Part shown: positions 12,761-25,472 of the stretch, in pieces | Layout of the letters: each line of letters begins with the position of its first letter | Numbering within the stretch: position 1 is the stretch's first letter | NCBI GenBank assembly: GCA_973895155.1 | Contig: OZ316898.1 | Coordinates: 8,122,001-8,186,000 of the forward strand | Direction: 5' to 3' | DNA length: 64,000 nt | Origin: Marsupella aquatica | Lineage: Eukaryota; Marchantiophyta | Program-made: the position numbers and the translations under genes | Notes under the pieces: generated by a model | The model's input: the letters and a program-made list of their open reading frames with translations, nothing else | Databases searched by the model: none | Told to the model about the DNA's origin: nothing

Positions 12761-14635
12761 AAAATAAAGTGTCATGGTGGTATAGGGATGTGGGGATGAC
12801 TAGCATGCCTTGGGATGAGGATGTTACTTTTGAGTGTCATTGGATTAAAAAAAAGTGGTTCAGAGCAAGTACTAGGAATGTGAGGATGGGTCCAATGGGA
12901 TAGGGAAGGTTGTCACTGACATGTAGGAAGGAATAGGAGGGAGCACAAGTTAGTGCATTAAAAATGTCAAGTGGATAGTGAGGTAAGCATGTGTGTTGGC
13001 AATGGGGTACCACACTTGGAGATAATAAAAAAGTGTAAGGTACAAAGACATGTATAGTATAAAAACAAGGTAAGGGAAACAAAAATACATCTTAGATACT
13101 AAGTCACTTATAATACAAAGCCAAGGAAATCAGTGGGGAGAGAATATAAAATTTTAAGATCCCAAGAGTGAGAATGAGATCACAATTCTATTCTGCATTT
13201 AGAGGAAAGATGTGTCAATAAATTTTATCCAAAATATAAGAGGAGGATATTTAATATATCAAAATTGCCCCCAAGGCCACAAATAGACTTTCTAAATATT
13301 TGTTTTTGGTGGGGAATGATTTTCTCTGTTTAGTTAGATTTCTTAAGAGGGGGCTGGGCTATTCATTTTTCTCTTTGTTTTTTGTGAGGGTAGTTTTTGT
13401 GGCCTCTCTTTGATCTCTTCTTTTTTCAACATGTTTTATGCACGACTTCTTTTTGATCGACACATTTTGTTCTTGACATATTTTTTGTTTGACATCTTTC
13501 ACACCGGGTAATGTTTTTTCTCTGTCTCCTTTGCATGCTAGAGATATTTTCTACTTGGCATCAAGTACTATAATATATGCAATCTCGCCAATTCTGGGGG
13601 GATTGTCTGCTTACAAACTCAAAAAGAACGGAACACAATCTTGATCGTCCGCTAAAAACATGTTGACGCGCGCCCTTCTGTAGCTCTTCAATCAGGAGCC
13701 CGATTATTTTTGTCCGTTCATCAAATGAGCCAATCTACAGCTCAAAATGCAAATCTTTTTTAGATCTATGTCTCAGAAATAACCAGATCATCAAATGATA
13801 AAAATGAGGGAGAAAAATGATAAAAACAATCCAAACAATCTCATTGGTGGAGGCCAAAAATTTGAATTCTAAATTTTTGGGCAGGTGGCCGGGGTACCAT
13901 CGGGTGACCGGGCAATCCACCGGGCAAATATCAGACAATATTCCGCTACTATTTGCTCAGTCCTTTTCCGGAAGGATCAAAGAAAGACCTACATGGCGGT
14001 GGGCGTAAAGTTGCTCTTGGAGAGTGACGACGTGTGAATTGTAGCAGCACTGGCTTGCTGATTCTCATAGCCAAAGAGGTATTTTACTTGCTTCCACATA
14101 TTCAGGGATGGCCATTTTAATTTTTCCAGACCTTCGTGTTTCATGGAGAAGAGGGTGGCCATATTAATTTTTCCAGGCCTAAATGTAGTTTGTGATTTTT
14201 CTCTTCAAACTTCTGATGTTTTATAGAGAAGAATACACTATACAAAAACATCAATGTGACTATTTACAAAATTTTGCTCAATTTAAGCTTTGGACTGTAT
14301 TTGACTGATATCTAGCCAAAACATGCCTTTAAGGGCATGTTTCAACATGTAACACCAATAGCGAATTAAAGCATTTTCCTCAAGAATATGAGAACCCCGG
14401 GATAGAGATTGGAAGTTGATTGCAAGCTATATGCCCAAAAAAAGGGAAGCCAGAAATGCAAGACACCCCCAACAATAGTGCACAAGAGGGGACTGAAGTT
14501 TCTGAGGTGCCACAACCAAATGTCACGGACCCTTTGGTACAGGAAACAAGTGTGGCAACATCAAGTGTCAGAACCCTCGCGGAGCGATTAAAGGCCAACT
14601 GTGAGTAATATGCGAGATACCATGTTTGCCTCACT
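12761..14635. other. AT-rich intergenic DNA
   Basis: Low-complexity, purine-rich stretches near 12770-13080 and AT-rich DNA up to 13500. No gene, tRNA or clear element ends were seen. Confidence 0.35.
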
Positions 14636-14639
14636 TTGA

Positions 14640-14759
14640 ATCTTGCTCTCACCTCCACATCTTGCCCTCTCCTCGACGTCTTGCCCTCTCCTCAACATCT
14701 TGCCCTCACCGCAAAATCTTGCCCACTCCTCGACATCTTGCCCTCTCCTCAACATCTTT
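14640..14759. repeat. 19-bp CT-rich tandem array
   Basis: At least five units of the form CTCCTCAACATCTTGCCCT with period 19, each differing at one to four positions. The core CTCNNCAACATCTT is also the core of the longer arrays at 9.5-10.1 and 20.6-21.0 kb, so the three arrays look like one repeat family. Confidence 0.8.
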
Positions 14760-16910
14760 CGGGCATGGGGATTGTCATATATAATAACCATCAAGCCATG
14801 ACAAATAATATATACTCTATTCTCTTACTGTTTCTGTACCTGTGTCGTTTACCGGTATCGCCCTTTCCACGCCAGAGTGCTGCAGAAAGACGGATACCGA
14901 CCACCATTCACGACCGACACAACTGATTATGCTGCGCGTCTTCTCATCGAAGGGCAGGCCGCCTACATTGCATGGCCACGGCAGTGAGTCGTGCAGGCTG
15001 AGTTCGATTTTTAGGTAATAGACCTCAAATCGAGATGGCATGGATTATCGATACAAACGGCTTGGGACTACTCACAGCACGTTCCTTCCAGACAAAACTG
15101 GAGTCGGGTACTGTACTCAGCTGCAGGGGAGCGGTGTCCGTTGTTGTCAAGCTACGGGCTCTTCGTGTCTTGATTGCAAAAGACAAAAATAGGTCCACAC
15201 ATTCGAAAGCCCCAACAGTTGTCACCGCGTGCCTCAGATCATGATTGCACATTATCAATTCCTTGCAATTCCTGGCAGGTTAGATGCAAACAAAAAGACT
15301 GAGCAAGGGCCGAGAAATCAGAAGATCGGGGAGTCTCAGATATCTCGTGTCCCTCCTGTCCCTTGACTCCATTCGGATGCATTTTTAGCCCGTTCTTTAT
15401 TGTGTGGTTAAATTTTTCGCAGAAAACTTACTCACCTGGTTCACAAGTCAGAACACAAGCGATTTGGCCTCGCATAGTCTGTTGCATTCCTTTGCATGGC
15501 GAGATAGTAGGTGGAGGTGAGCATTCTAGTAAGCATTCTTCTAATCGAAAGGTGGACAACATCGCATGGATCGGTTGAATTTAAGGTTAACTTCCTTGAT
15601 TACTGCTCAGGAGCTCTGATCCGTACTACAGTACACTGTAGTTTTCAGCCAGGCAGAGAAATGAGAACAGGCGCGGGCTTTCCTGCGTTTTCTGTTCGAA
15701 GGTAGACAGTGTTGCTCAACTAATATAGTGACCGTTAATTAAAACAATCAGTGCTAGTAACTCCACCATTTCTGATTTCTCCCACACCTCTGACCTCCCT
15801 TTCAGAAATCCCTCGCCTTGATTGAGCTCCCTAATGATCAAATTCTTCTGAAAGGCAGGCATTCATCGGCTTGGTCGTGGCAGCCGATTGGACAATCTTG
15901 TCTGTTAGCAGCTCCTTCTCATCAATCATTCCTACTAACGAACCGTCAGCAGTCAGCACTCAAGATCTATCGCCATTCTCCTTGTCAGATAGCTCCCTCA
16001 CCTTAATCGTTCATAATCCAAATGCCTCAATCTCGGCCGCAGAATGAACAAGCTTGTCGTTTAATCTCGCGCGTTTAACACCTCTAATAGATTTCTCGAA
16101 ATGAGAGAAAGGTAAAATCGGCGGGTTTCTGCATTATGGTTGTTCAATCTTCTCCTTCACCCGGGCCTTCACCTTCCTAGACGGGGCTCTCTCCACCTGA
16201 TGATGCGTGTGTGTACCTGCGTACAACCAAAACCACAATAAAAAAACATTTCTCGTCCACTTTCCAGCAACATCTCGTCGTGTATCTCGCTGACCCATTC
16301 GCGTCGTCTCATCAGCACACTCTCCCTCACCAATCTCCACAACGAGCCATCATTTGTTCACAAGCTGGACACGAGACGAGACGAAGGGAAACGAACTCCA
16401 CTCTAATCGACACAAACGTACCGGAGTTCGGTGCCCTAGGGACACATTCCTGCATGCGCCATGCGTATGAAACGACAATAAGCCCGCCATAGCCGATGCA
16501 CTGTAGTGATTCTGGCCGTTGTTTTTCTCGTTGTTGTGACGAAGGCTGCTCCATTGGAACTTGGATCGAGTTTTGGATCTCCCTCAAACGGAAGGAACAC
16601 GGGCCACATGGCTCTCGAGGCTAATAATCCGCCCTTATTTATTCTCTTTGTCTTATATAAGTTTTTTATACATAATTTATGTGAACATGCTTTAGGCATG
16701 GTGTCAACATGCTTTCGACATGGTGTATCTCGGGTACATACATGGTCGATCTCTAGTATATTTGAATTTTTCTTCTGCCTTTTCCATTTTTTTATTTTAT
16801 CCTTTGCCATAATATGTATAAGTCAAGATTAGGTGGGTCTAACAGATACACCTTTAAGGTCTGTCCAACTTCCAACTTCCTCAAAAAATAGAGAAAAGAA
16901 ATCCTTTACT
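14760..16910. other. Intergenic DNA without recognised genes
   Basis: Several frames of 60-120 codons on both strands, with no domain similarity or splice-consistent chain. A palindromic ACTACAGTACACTGTAG lies near 15627. Confidence 0.3.
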
Positions 16911-18485
16911 GTTTGAGTAGGGGGGTGGGGGAGGGGGGGGGGTTTGGGGCAGGCCTGATCATTTTTACATTGATGGTTGGGAGGTTTGAAAAATAATGCT
17001 TTGACAATACCAACAGTGTGTCCCAATGCAAGGACGGGAATGCAAGGACTGGAATACATATCCCTACCAAAACCTAATAATACCCTTACACATGGAGACT
17101 GAACCAATTGTTCATACGTTTGTATTTTCTACCATCCTGCCCTAGGATTTCTATGCAATTCACGCAAAAGAATTGCTGATCATCCCCACTGCTAGAGTCA
17201 ACTTATTTAATCAATGAGCATACCCAAACTTCAATAATTAGTGGGGTAATTACCCTAAACTAAAGCTCAAGAAAAGCAGAAACTAATTAGCGGTTAAAGC
17301 TTAACTATAGGGAAACTTGCAGCCCCAAATTTATTTCCCTCTCCTTGCCCAAACCGACTTCCCACCCGTTTTATTTCTTTTGTTGCCCAATCCCATCTAA
17401 CTTTTTTCTTTTAGTCAATCTATTCATCCAATTGGGTTGATGAGGGTCATCAGAAGGTTTTGGCACTGACATTAATTTTTCTTCAAATATGTACATCCCC
17501 AAACTAGGTACCAATATACAAATGTCAGCCAAACGGATTTGACATGACAAAATTAACGCTAAATACTCTTTTGATGCATTTTAGGATATTGACATACCCA
17601 GTTTCACCATACATTGGTAATTATGGAACTCAAATGAGTGCTATCTAGTATGTTAAAGCCCAATTAGTACTATGGAAGTAAATAGGTTATGCTAGAGGCA
17701 TATTAACCCTAACAGTTAAATGCATTGTCACATTGTCCTCCTTGTTAGCCAATGATCGATCAAATGTGTCAATCAGTTAGATTTAATTATGGCTAGAGTT
17801 AGTAGCTGATATTTTAAGTAAACAATTATTAAAAAATAATTGAATTCAATTTGAAAAATAATTGAAAAGATTGCAATATTTAGGTTACTTTTATGTCCCA
17901 CAATTTTGTTGTTAGGCATGTTAATTTTCATTTTGCTTACAATTTTACTATTGCAGGGTATGAAGCACGGTCTAACCTTTTTTGCTGGTGTCATGACAAA
18001 CACAATAGGTGATGTTTGTTTTTTGCTGCCCCGGTTGTTGCGACCATCATTGTTCATGCTCGTTGCAAAAACCACTTCTGTGGTGCAACAACATGCCAGG
18101 CAAGAATTTTGGAAAGAGCTTGTCATGAGGGTCCCTAGAGAAAACAAAGTGCAAAACATGATACACATTCCAAAGAACCAAATGCAGACACCCAAAAGGT
18201 AGAAGACCTATAAAGGGGTAAAAATTAGGGAAAAGCCCAGGAAGTCCAAACTGCCTAAGTGCTTGAGAGTCTCCAACAATAGCAAAAGAACTGAACTAAG
18301 CTCTGCTGAGCAACAAATTGGCTCTAGAGCAAATTAACCTCACAGGATGTCATGAAGATACAGTTTGTAGAGAATCTCCATAGTTATCCTATGACACCTC
18401 CCCCACTTACCCACCTCTTACTAGTGTATTTCATTTGTCTGTATGGTATCACCATTGTACTACTACACTACACTTAATTTTTGAT
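16911..18485. other. G-run and AT-rich intergenic DNA
   Basis: A run of nearly pure G at about 16920-16947, then AT-rich DNA. The 98-codon frame at 17906-18202 starts with a hydrophobic stretch but matches nothing I recognise and may be chance or a transposon fragment. Confidence 0.3.
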
Positions 18486-18508
18486 TTTTTATGGGGAGGG
18501 GGGGGGGG

Positions 18509-18735
18509 CTTGAAAACCAAAAGCAGGCCCATCCAATAGAGGATAGACTTCCTGTTCTGTAGCATGCAATTCTATGTACGTAGCCACAAGGGACAATACC
18601 CCAGGATCCGACAGGGACCCAGACCAGGCGAGGAGAGGCTTAAACCAGGGCCCCAAAGCAGGTAATTAGGGGCTGAGGAGATAACCACTGCACTCACCCC
18701 ACACACACATATACTCTCCACACCCCTTGTGTGTG
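18509..18735 (-). mobile_element. SINE-like element, copy A
   Basis: Read on the minus strand, this segment matches 46912-47160 on the plus strand. Shared blocks, in order: TGTGTGGG, CTGGTTTAA.CCTCTC, a GGGTATTGTCCC block followed by TTGTGG, CTACATAGAA, GTCTA.CCTCT.TTGGATGGG and GGTTTTCAAG. GGTTTAAGCC (18637-18646, minus) resembles a Pol III B box, with an A-box-like GTGCAGTGGTTATCTCC about 40 bases before it. The element is about 230 bp, non-coding and ends in a homopolymer run (poly-C on this strand). These features fit a tRNA-derived SINE; the family is not one I can name. Confidence 0.6.
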
Positions 18736-18759
18736 GAGGGGGGATTGAACGTGGGACCT

Positions 18760-20635
18760 CTCGGTGACCTTTTCTTTTTGGCAAGCTCATTGGGGACTAT
18801 GGGCTATGAACCCCTAAACACCATGGGCTATCAGACAGCATTCAAGCATCTTGTTAAAGCTTGTTGTGTGTGGGAGCTCTAGGTTCCAAAATAAGTGCAC
18901 TCCTCACCGCTATTGGTGTTAGCATATAATCACTGTGAGCTGGAAGTTATTGTTAATAACAATGAAGTGAGGATTTTCTACACTACTTCATGCATGGTAG
19001 GGCCAAGATCCACCATCTTCCATTGGGCAAAAACTATTGTTGAAAATGCATGAAAAAATTAGGTACCACATGAGCATAGCCAAAAGAATGCTTTGCGGGA
19101 TACACTATTTTTGGGACTATTTCAGGTGAACAGTGCAGCTGATAAAAATAGAAAACCAGAAAATCTGCAAAGTATGCAAAGGGAGGTTGACATCCATGGA
19201 GAAATAGAAAGAACACACCATTGTCAGAGTGGCCAGTTGTGCCAAAATGGGTCGCCTCTTTGTACTTGTCAGAAATAGATTTTATGGGTTGGAACCAGGA
19301 TAGACCTAAGTGGGGTCAAAGTCCTAACATGAAGCCACAAACCCAAACCAATTGGGTGGGGGTGTACAACCCCAATATAGGGTGATATGGAAAGGGCAAG
19401 GGCAGTAAGGATGCTTGGGAAACGCATGGAGATCTGAGTGAATTGCAACATGAGTGGCTTTCCCGCATTAGCTGCGTGGCAAGGACTATTGTCATTAATT
19501 CCTTCCCATTAAGTAACAACTACTATGTATAGTGTAAGCCAGGTCCCCTACCTCTTTTGGTTCCTGCAGCCAAAATCCAAGATTTGAAATAACGTAGGGA
19601 ATATCCACTAGTCACGGGGAATGATTGACCATTGACAGCTACTGCATTACTGGCCCTGGAGTATTATACCCTGGGGCCTCACACTCGGGCAGCAACTACC
19701 AAAAATTGTAGTAAACACATGTCATCCAAAATAGGTAATTTGATGAAGCTTAGCTCATTTTTAGAATGTAGAAGGTTAAAATATGTATTACAAACTCAAA
19801 TTTAATATTCTCCAGTGTATCCTAAACTATAATACAAGGTTGCACCTTTTTATGAAGTGTTCGTCATTCAAATTTGTAGTGTCCAAAAAACATTAATCAT
19901 GTCAAAGAGAAGGAATAAAGGTTACATTAAATTTAGTGTACACCAAAAAAAATAAAATTGTATTTCAAACAAGAGGGGAATCAAATGGGAGACGCAAAAG
20001 GAGAGAGCCACACAAAACAAGAGAGGGAATGTACATGCATGAGTATCAAAGAGGTTCTTGACCCATATACATGAAATATAAAAGTACATAATATATACAA
20101 TGCTATGTATTATTGCAAATATTACAATATTGTAAAATATAATAATGATATTAATTTAATATAAATAGGTTAATTAAACACAATGGGTTAGATGACAAGG
20201 ACAATGTCAAAATCTATAATAAAATGTTACTTTTTTATAGTAGTCATTCAAATTTGCAATATCCCAAAAATGAAAAACATGAAAGAATGATTTCCTATGT
20301 GAATGAAAAAGGAGAGCAATGTTTCCAAGCAAAAAATGAATTTAATAATACAAAGAAAATAAGGAGTGTCTCTAGCAATGCAAGAGTATCAAGGAGAACT
20401 CTCTTTACCATGTACCACTATAATCCTGTCTGTCCCTTTACAAACTAAAAAAAGTGACAATCAATCTTGAATGTTCAATATATATTTTTCCAGTGTCAGA
20501 TTTATCCATACACCCCTTCTAAAAATAAGTTCTTGCCCAAGCTACCCTTTAACCTTCTCATATCTGCCACAATGAAAAAATTAATCAAATTTTAATTAAA
20601 TTTATTCATATATAAATAATTCTAATTTATTTGAA
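18760..20635. other. AT-rich intergenic DNA
   Basis: No gene was recognised. AT-rich and A-rich stretches predominate between 19740 and 20640. Confidence 0.3.
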
Positions 20636-20639
20636 ATAA

Positions 20640-21747
20640 TTTCAAATATTTTCTCATCTTGACATCTTCTCATATTAATATCTTCTCACCTCAAGATCTT
20701 TGCTCATCTTGACATATTTTCCTCACCTTGACATATATATTATATTTGTCTTATTTTGCCATATTTTTTTCACCTGGCCATCTTTATCTCACCACAACAT
20801 CTTTCTGCACCCTCAACATTTTTCCTCATATTGACATATTTTTCTCATCTCGTCATCTTTTCTCTCCTTGATATATTTTTCTCAACTTCCAAATGTTTTT
20901 CTCTAATATGACATCTTTTTCTCACCTTGCCATATTTTCTCTCCTCGACATATTTTTCTCATTTCAAAATGTTTTTCTCTTATCGACATCTTTTCTCACC
21001 TTGATACATTTTCTCACCTCAACATGCATCATTTGTGCAATGCACGGGTATCAGGCCCGAGATGTACTTAACAACATGTTTTACTTCACAACATCTTTGA
21101 GTAATGACATACTTTATCTATTGACCATTTTGTACTTAACAACATCTTTAGCGCGAGCTTTAGCGTAACCACATCATTGGCCACATGACATCTACTTGAC
21201 ACAATTTTTTACTTGATGACCTTTTGGGCAACATGCCATCTTTGGCAAAATGACTTCTTTTTCTTAACAACATCTTTTTACTCCATGACATCTTTCACAT
21301 AAGAACATCATTCTTGGGAAACACAACATATAATTTTCTTAAGAGCATTTTGGGTGCCACATTACTTGCCTCTTAGTGACATTTTGGGGGAGACGACATC
21401 TTGGGCGCCATAACATCTGTTTTCTTAACAATATCTTGGGCGCCACGATATCTTTATTTTAATGAAATTTTGGGTGACACAACATCTTTTTTCTTAACAT
21501 TTTTTGTGCAATGCATGGGTATTTTTCCTCAACAATGTCTTGGCCAACATGACATCTTTTTTTCAACGACATCTTGGCCGACATGACAACTTTCTTTTCA
21601 ACGACCTCTTGGCCAACACGACATCTTTTTTTCTCAACAAATTCTTTTCTCTCAACGACCTCTTGGCCGACATGACAATCTTTTTTTTCTCAACGACATC
21701 TTGGCCGACACAACTTCTTTTGTGCAACGCACAGGTATTGAGCTAGT
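20640..21747 (+). mobile_element. Helitron-like element(s) with two minisatellite arrays
   Basis: Array 1 (20640-21030) has about 20-bp CTCACCTTGACATATTTTT units. It is followed by a palindromic hairpin GTGCAATGCACGGGTAT at 21035-21051. Array 2 (about 21180-21720) has longer units of roughly 37 bp of the form TTTTCTCAACGACATCTTGG followed by CCGACATGACA. It ends in TGTGCAACGCACA (5-bp stem), GGTATTGAG and CTAGT at 21721-21747. Hairpin plus CTAGT is the Helitron 3' signature. A further internal hairpin relative, GTGCAATGCATGGGTAT, lies at 21506. No transposase is present, so the copies are non-autonomous and probably nested. Confidence 0.65.
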
Positions 21748-23190
21748 ACCTTTCATAAAGTAAAACATATCATAAAAGGAGAAATAGAGTAAAAAATTAA
21801 AAATGTTTTCTTTACAAAATAGGAGTATTTATGTTACGTGGTACGATCCCAAAATGTCCACCCACCATTGCCAAACATTTTGGATGGCATATATCAATCC
21901 ACTGTGAGACATCCATGCAATACATTTCGTGCTGGGTGGGGATCCTTACCAAGTGCAGACTGCCATCGAACTCCCTACTTGCAGAAATTTACCAAGTTCT
22001 GAATGGGATCAGGATGTGGGAATCAACAGTCTTACCCAAAATTGGATCATGAGAGCTACTTGCATGGGTCATCACGATCTAGCTGAGGTTGCCAAGGAAA
22101 CCTCAGCTATGTCTAACCTTGAAGCGGGATTAAAAGGTCTCAGGTTCAATCCTTCCATTCACCTGGTAGGTTTGGCTACTTTAGCATTGGGTTGTCAGAG
22201 GGGTGTGTTGTGTGAGTTGGATATTCAGGCTAGGGCAACACTCAATGAAGGGCCTTTCTCCAACCTTCATACATGTTCAGTGGCACTCTTGTTAAGAGCA
22301 TTGATCCCCTGTCGACCGCCCTATATGTATTCCAGAACTGCTGTGTACAATGCATGTACGCTTTAGTGATCATCAAGGTTATTGATTTTATTGGCGTGAA
22401 CTTATCCCAGAGTGACATATGCTAGCCGTAACTTCCATATAGTCCCCTACATTTTATAATATATCTGGTTGTTCTCAAAACAATTAATTTGGGGGCTGTG
22501 CTAGTTGAAGTTGACAACTCTCAGATGGACCACAATGCTTGACCAAGCAACTTTTGATACCCTTGGTTAGCATCGTAAACAAAGTAAATGGACTGTCAAT
22601 ACAAAAGTAATGAGTTTAGGATGGTCCATCCGGTTCCTATGTCCAAACCTATAGGTCTATCTGGGCTTCTGTTTCATGTTTGTTCACACTTGGTTGTGAA
22701 AATATTGGAAAGTGAGCCCCTCAAGGAATATACACAACGTCAGAGTCAACATTATGATCAATTATTTGTAACTTTTCTTGTGATGAAGTGGATTTTGATT
22801 CTCCATACAGAGGACCAAGAGAACCAGTCCCAAATGCGGTATAATGTCAAATAAAAAACGAGGTGAGTGGGGGCCGTAGTAGATTGAAAAAGCAAACTTA
22901 AGCAATCCCTAACTATGGGCTTTCTGAAATTTTATGAGAAGGGTACTGATGTTATCCACATTGGAGTTTGTAGTTTTTTGAGTCAGTTTGACGTTATATG
23001 TACTCATTTTTCCCAGTTAAATTGTCCACTTAGTGTTAGTCATAATAATTGTGTAGCCTTTAAATTTATCCATCTCACATATAATCATGAGTCACATTAA
23101 TTTTGATGTCACTCTTATTGCACTTCAATTGACATGCTCACTAATTGACATGCTCACATCACATTACTTGAGTGCTCAAAGCCCGGTTTG
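21748..23190. other. Intergenic DNA, possible element remnants
   Basis: A 145-codon frame at 21929-22366 has no recognised domain. Within it, TAGCTGAGGTTGCCAAGG (22080) and GGTTCAATCC (22143) resemble Pol III A and B boxes at SINE-like spacing, but there is no second copy in the window. The 88-codon frame at 22588-22854 is also unrecognised. Confidence 0.3.
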
Positions 23191-23224
23191 ACCTTGCCTG
23201 TCATATTGGCCGATTTTCCCCGTC

Positions 23225-23480
23225 AAACCACCAACACGTCAACCCGGTCGCCCGGTCTCCCGGAGTCGGGGTCAGGGTCGGTCCTGGTGTGAGGGTTGGC
23301 CCGGACCGGGTTTGGGCTGGGTGTTTAGGGAGTTCGGGAGGTTGGGTCCGGGCTCGGTTAGGGTGGAGTCCGGGGGAATCTGGGGGAATTTCAGGGAATA
23401 TTCGTCAAACTTCCCATTTTTGGGGCCGTCATTTGATAGTTTTACGTGCCCGGCAAGCCTTCAACTTGCCCGTCAGGTTA
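23225..23480. other. G-rich low-complexity block
   Basis: A roughly 250-bp block dominated by CCGGG, GGGTCGG and GGGGGAAT motifs in otherwise AT-rich DNA. It resembles the larger block at 40.6-41.2 kb in composition and in its CCCGG core. Confidence 0.55.
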
Positions 23481-23519
23481 AATCCGGGCTCAAATATTAA
23501 GCTTCACTAAATTTAGAGA

Positions 23520-25430
23520 CAATGTCCTTCAACCCAACAGCTTCATTAAAGCTCAATGAGTCCATTTGCAGAAGCGAGCAATGACTTGACGAACTGACTT
23601 AACTCAACTACTTTTGTTCCAATTACTGTCAAGGCTGTTGAGTGCAGTTGGATGTTGAGCCCAGAGAGAATCACTGCACACAGCAGATGAGCAGAAGGTA
23701 TAAGATTGAGAAAAAGTGGCATTCATTAGCACTGTAACCGTGAGGACAACCTTCTTTGGAAGCACGAGGATGGGAAATTAGTATATCAGGGCTTTGCTAG
23801 GCTGTGTACTGAGTTGCTGTAGATCTTACCCTCCAAGGGACAGCATTAAGGAATGTGGACCAAGTCTCCAAGGGAAACTTTCAATATACAAAGTAGATAT
23901 TGTTGTTGAATAAGGAGTGCTCTCACGGTCAACCATCTTGAACATTGCAATCATGCTCATATGTGGTATCTTGTCTACTACTGTAGATAGTTGTTTTCAG
24001 AGCTTTCAGAAGCCCCTAAGTAGTGTGACTTTTAACATACCTAACTAGTCTGATTTCTGCTAAATGAGTTAGACACACATTTAATTAGTGTGATGTACAC
24101 TAACTTTGGTTGACAGTGACATAGTAAGTTTGTATATGCTTTAGTGCTTTTAATAGAAAAAAACCAGTTTACTACAAACGGGCCAAACAAAGTACAATGG
24201 AGAAAACACAAAAGAGGTCAGAGAGTAAATATTTCAACCTCAAAAAGAAGAGGGCAAGATTATATAGGTTAAAGTGCTTGATCTTGTACATAGATATGGA
24301 CATAGCACCCAAAACTTAAGTTGGTTCTAGGAAAATTAGATTCAAAGCTTATATAAATATGGCCCAGTTTATGATCATTGCTTATGAAAATGACTCTAGA
24401 GGAAGGCCTAGATTAAGGCTTGGACTTGTTCAGTGCTGGGGCTCCCAATTGGCGAAGTAGATCCAGAAGCTCTGCTGCATTGTGGGGCTCTTGACTTGGA
24501 TCCCTATCTCAGCCCCTGATCTTGGATGGGGCCTTTGGGATAAGGGCACCTGACTTGTACAAAACTCTTGATCATAACTTTTGAAACATCAAATAATAGG
24601 TACTCCCTCACTGGTACCACTTGCTCACTACCCATATCTCATGTTATTTTTATGGGTGCACAAGTGTTCACTATTTCTCTAGATAACTATTTCTCATACT
24701 TTATTTTGGGATTAACCTTGTAAGTTGGCCGTTTCATACCTTCTCAGAGGCTGTGGTCTCTGCTTCATTTTCAAGAAGTTTTTTGGCTCTCACTGGCAAA
24801 AATGGTACTAAATGTGTCTAGAATAAGATACGGGAGGCACGAGGGCATTCTGTGGGCCCCCTGGATGCATTCATTCTATGTAATAGTGTGCTCGACAAAA
24901 TCACTAGAGGTGATTCCTTGAGTTTGTGAAAACATTAGACACGATGCACATCTAGAATATCTCGATTTTGTTAGAGAAATCGGTGACGTAGGATCCTAGT
25001 AGGCGAAAGATGCAAACAATCTATCGATATGATCTGCCAGCAAGCATTCAACTAGGCCACTCACCGACAGCATTGCTGTTGGATCCACATGGACTTCATA
25101 AGACGATGCAAACTACATGATAAATCTGCCAGCAAGCAACAAGTTATTCTTCTAGGTCAGACCATGCATTCTTCTGTTCAGTGAAGTTTTCAGTGGACGC
25201 ATTGCTAATTCCAAACTAAATCTCACTAGCGAAAAACAGACTTGTTCCAATTCCCGTCCGTGACAGCAAAGTCAAACTAGTCTAACAAGCGAGCTCGATC
25301 ATGCGAGGCGTGCTCTATCTGGAAATGGATCATTCTGCGTCTTTGCCCGTTGCTGGGGTAAGGTCGCTAGTCTAATCAAATGTGGTCGATCATTAGCCCC
25401 ACAGAGAGGGCCAAAAGGAAGCTCGCCTCC
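23520..25430. other. Intergenic DNA without recognised genes
   Basis: No credible coding frame, tRNA or element terminus was seen. Weak local repeats around 25015-25140 share ATCTGCCAGCAAGCA. Confidence 0.3.
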
Positions 25431-25432
25431 CT

Positions 25433-25434
<2 letters not shown>

Positions 25435-25471
<37 letters not shown>
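25435..25471. repeat. (AT)n microsatellite
   Basis: An uninterrupted dinucleotide run of about 18 AT units. Confidence 0.95.

Positions 25472-25472
<1 letters not shown>

Noticed and set aside
14640-14759. Regular short repeats that might suggest a CRISPR-like array
   Set aside because: There are no unique spacers; units abut directly, and this is plant nuclear DNA. It is a minisatellite.
22075-22160. A-box and B-box-like motifs that could be a tRNA or SINE head
   Set aside because: No cloverleaf can be drawn and no second copy is seen in the window.
21929-22366. A 145-codon plus-strand frame
   Set aside because: No recognised family, and composition like the surrounding repeat-derived DNA.
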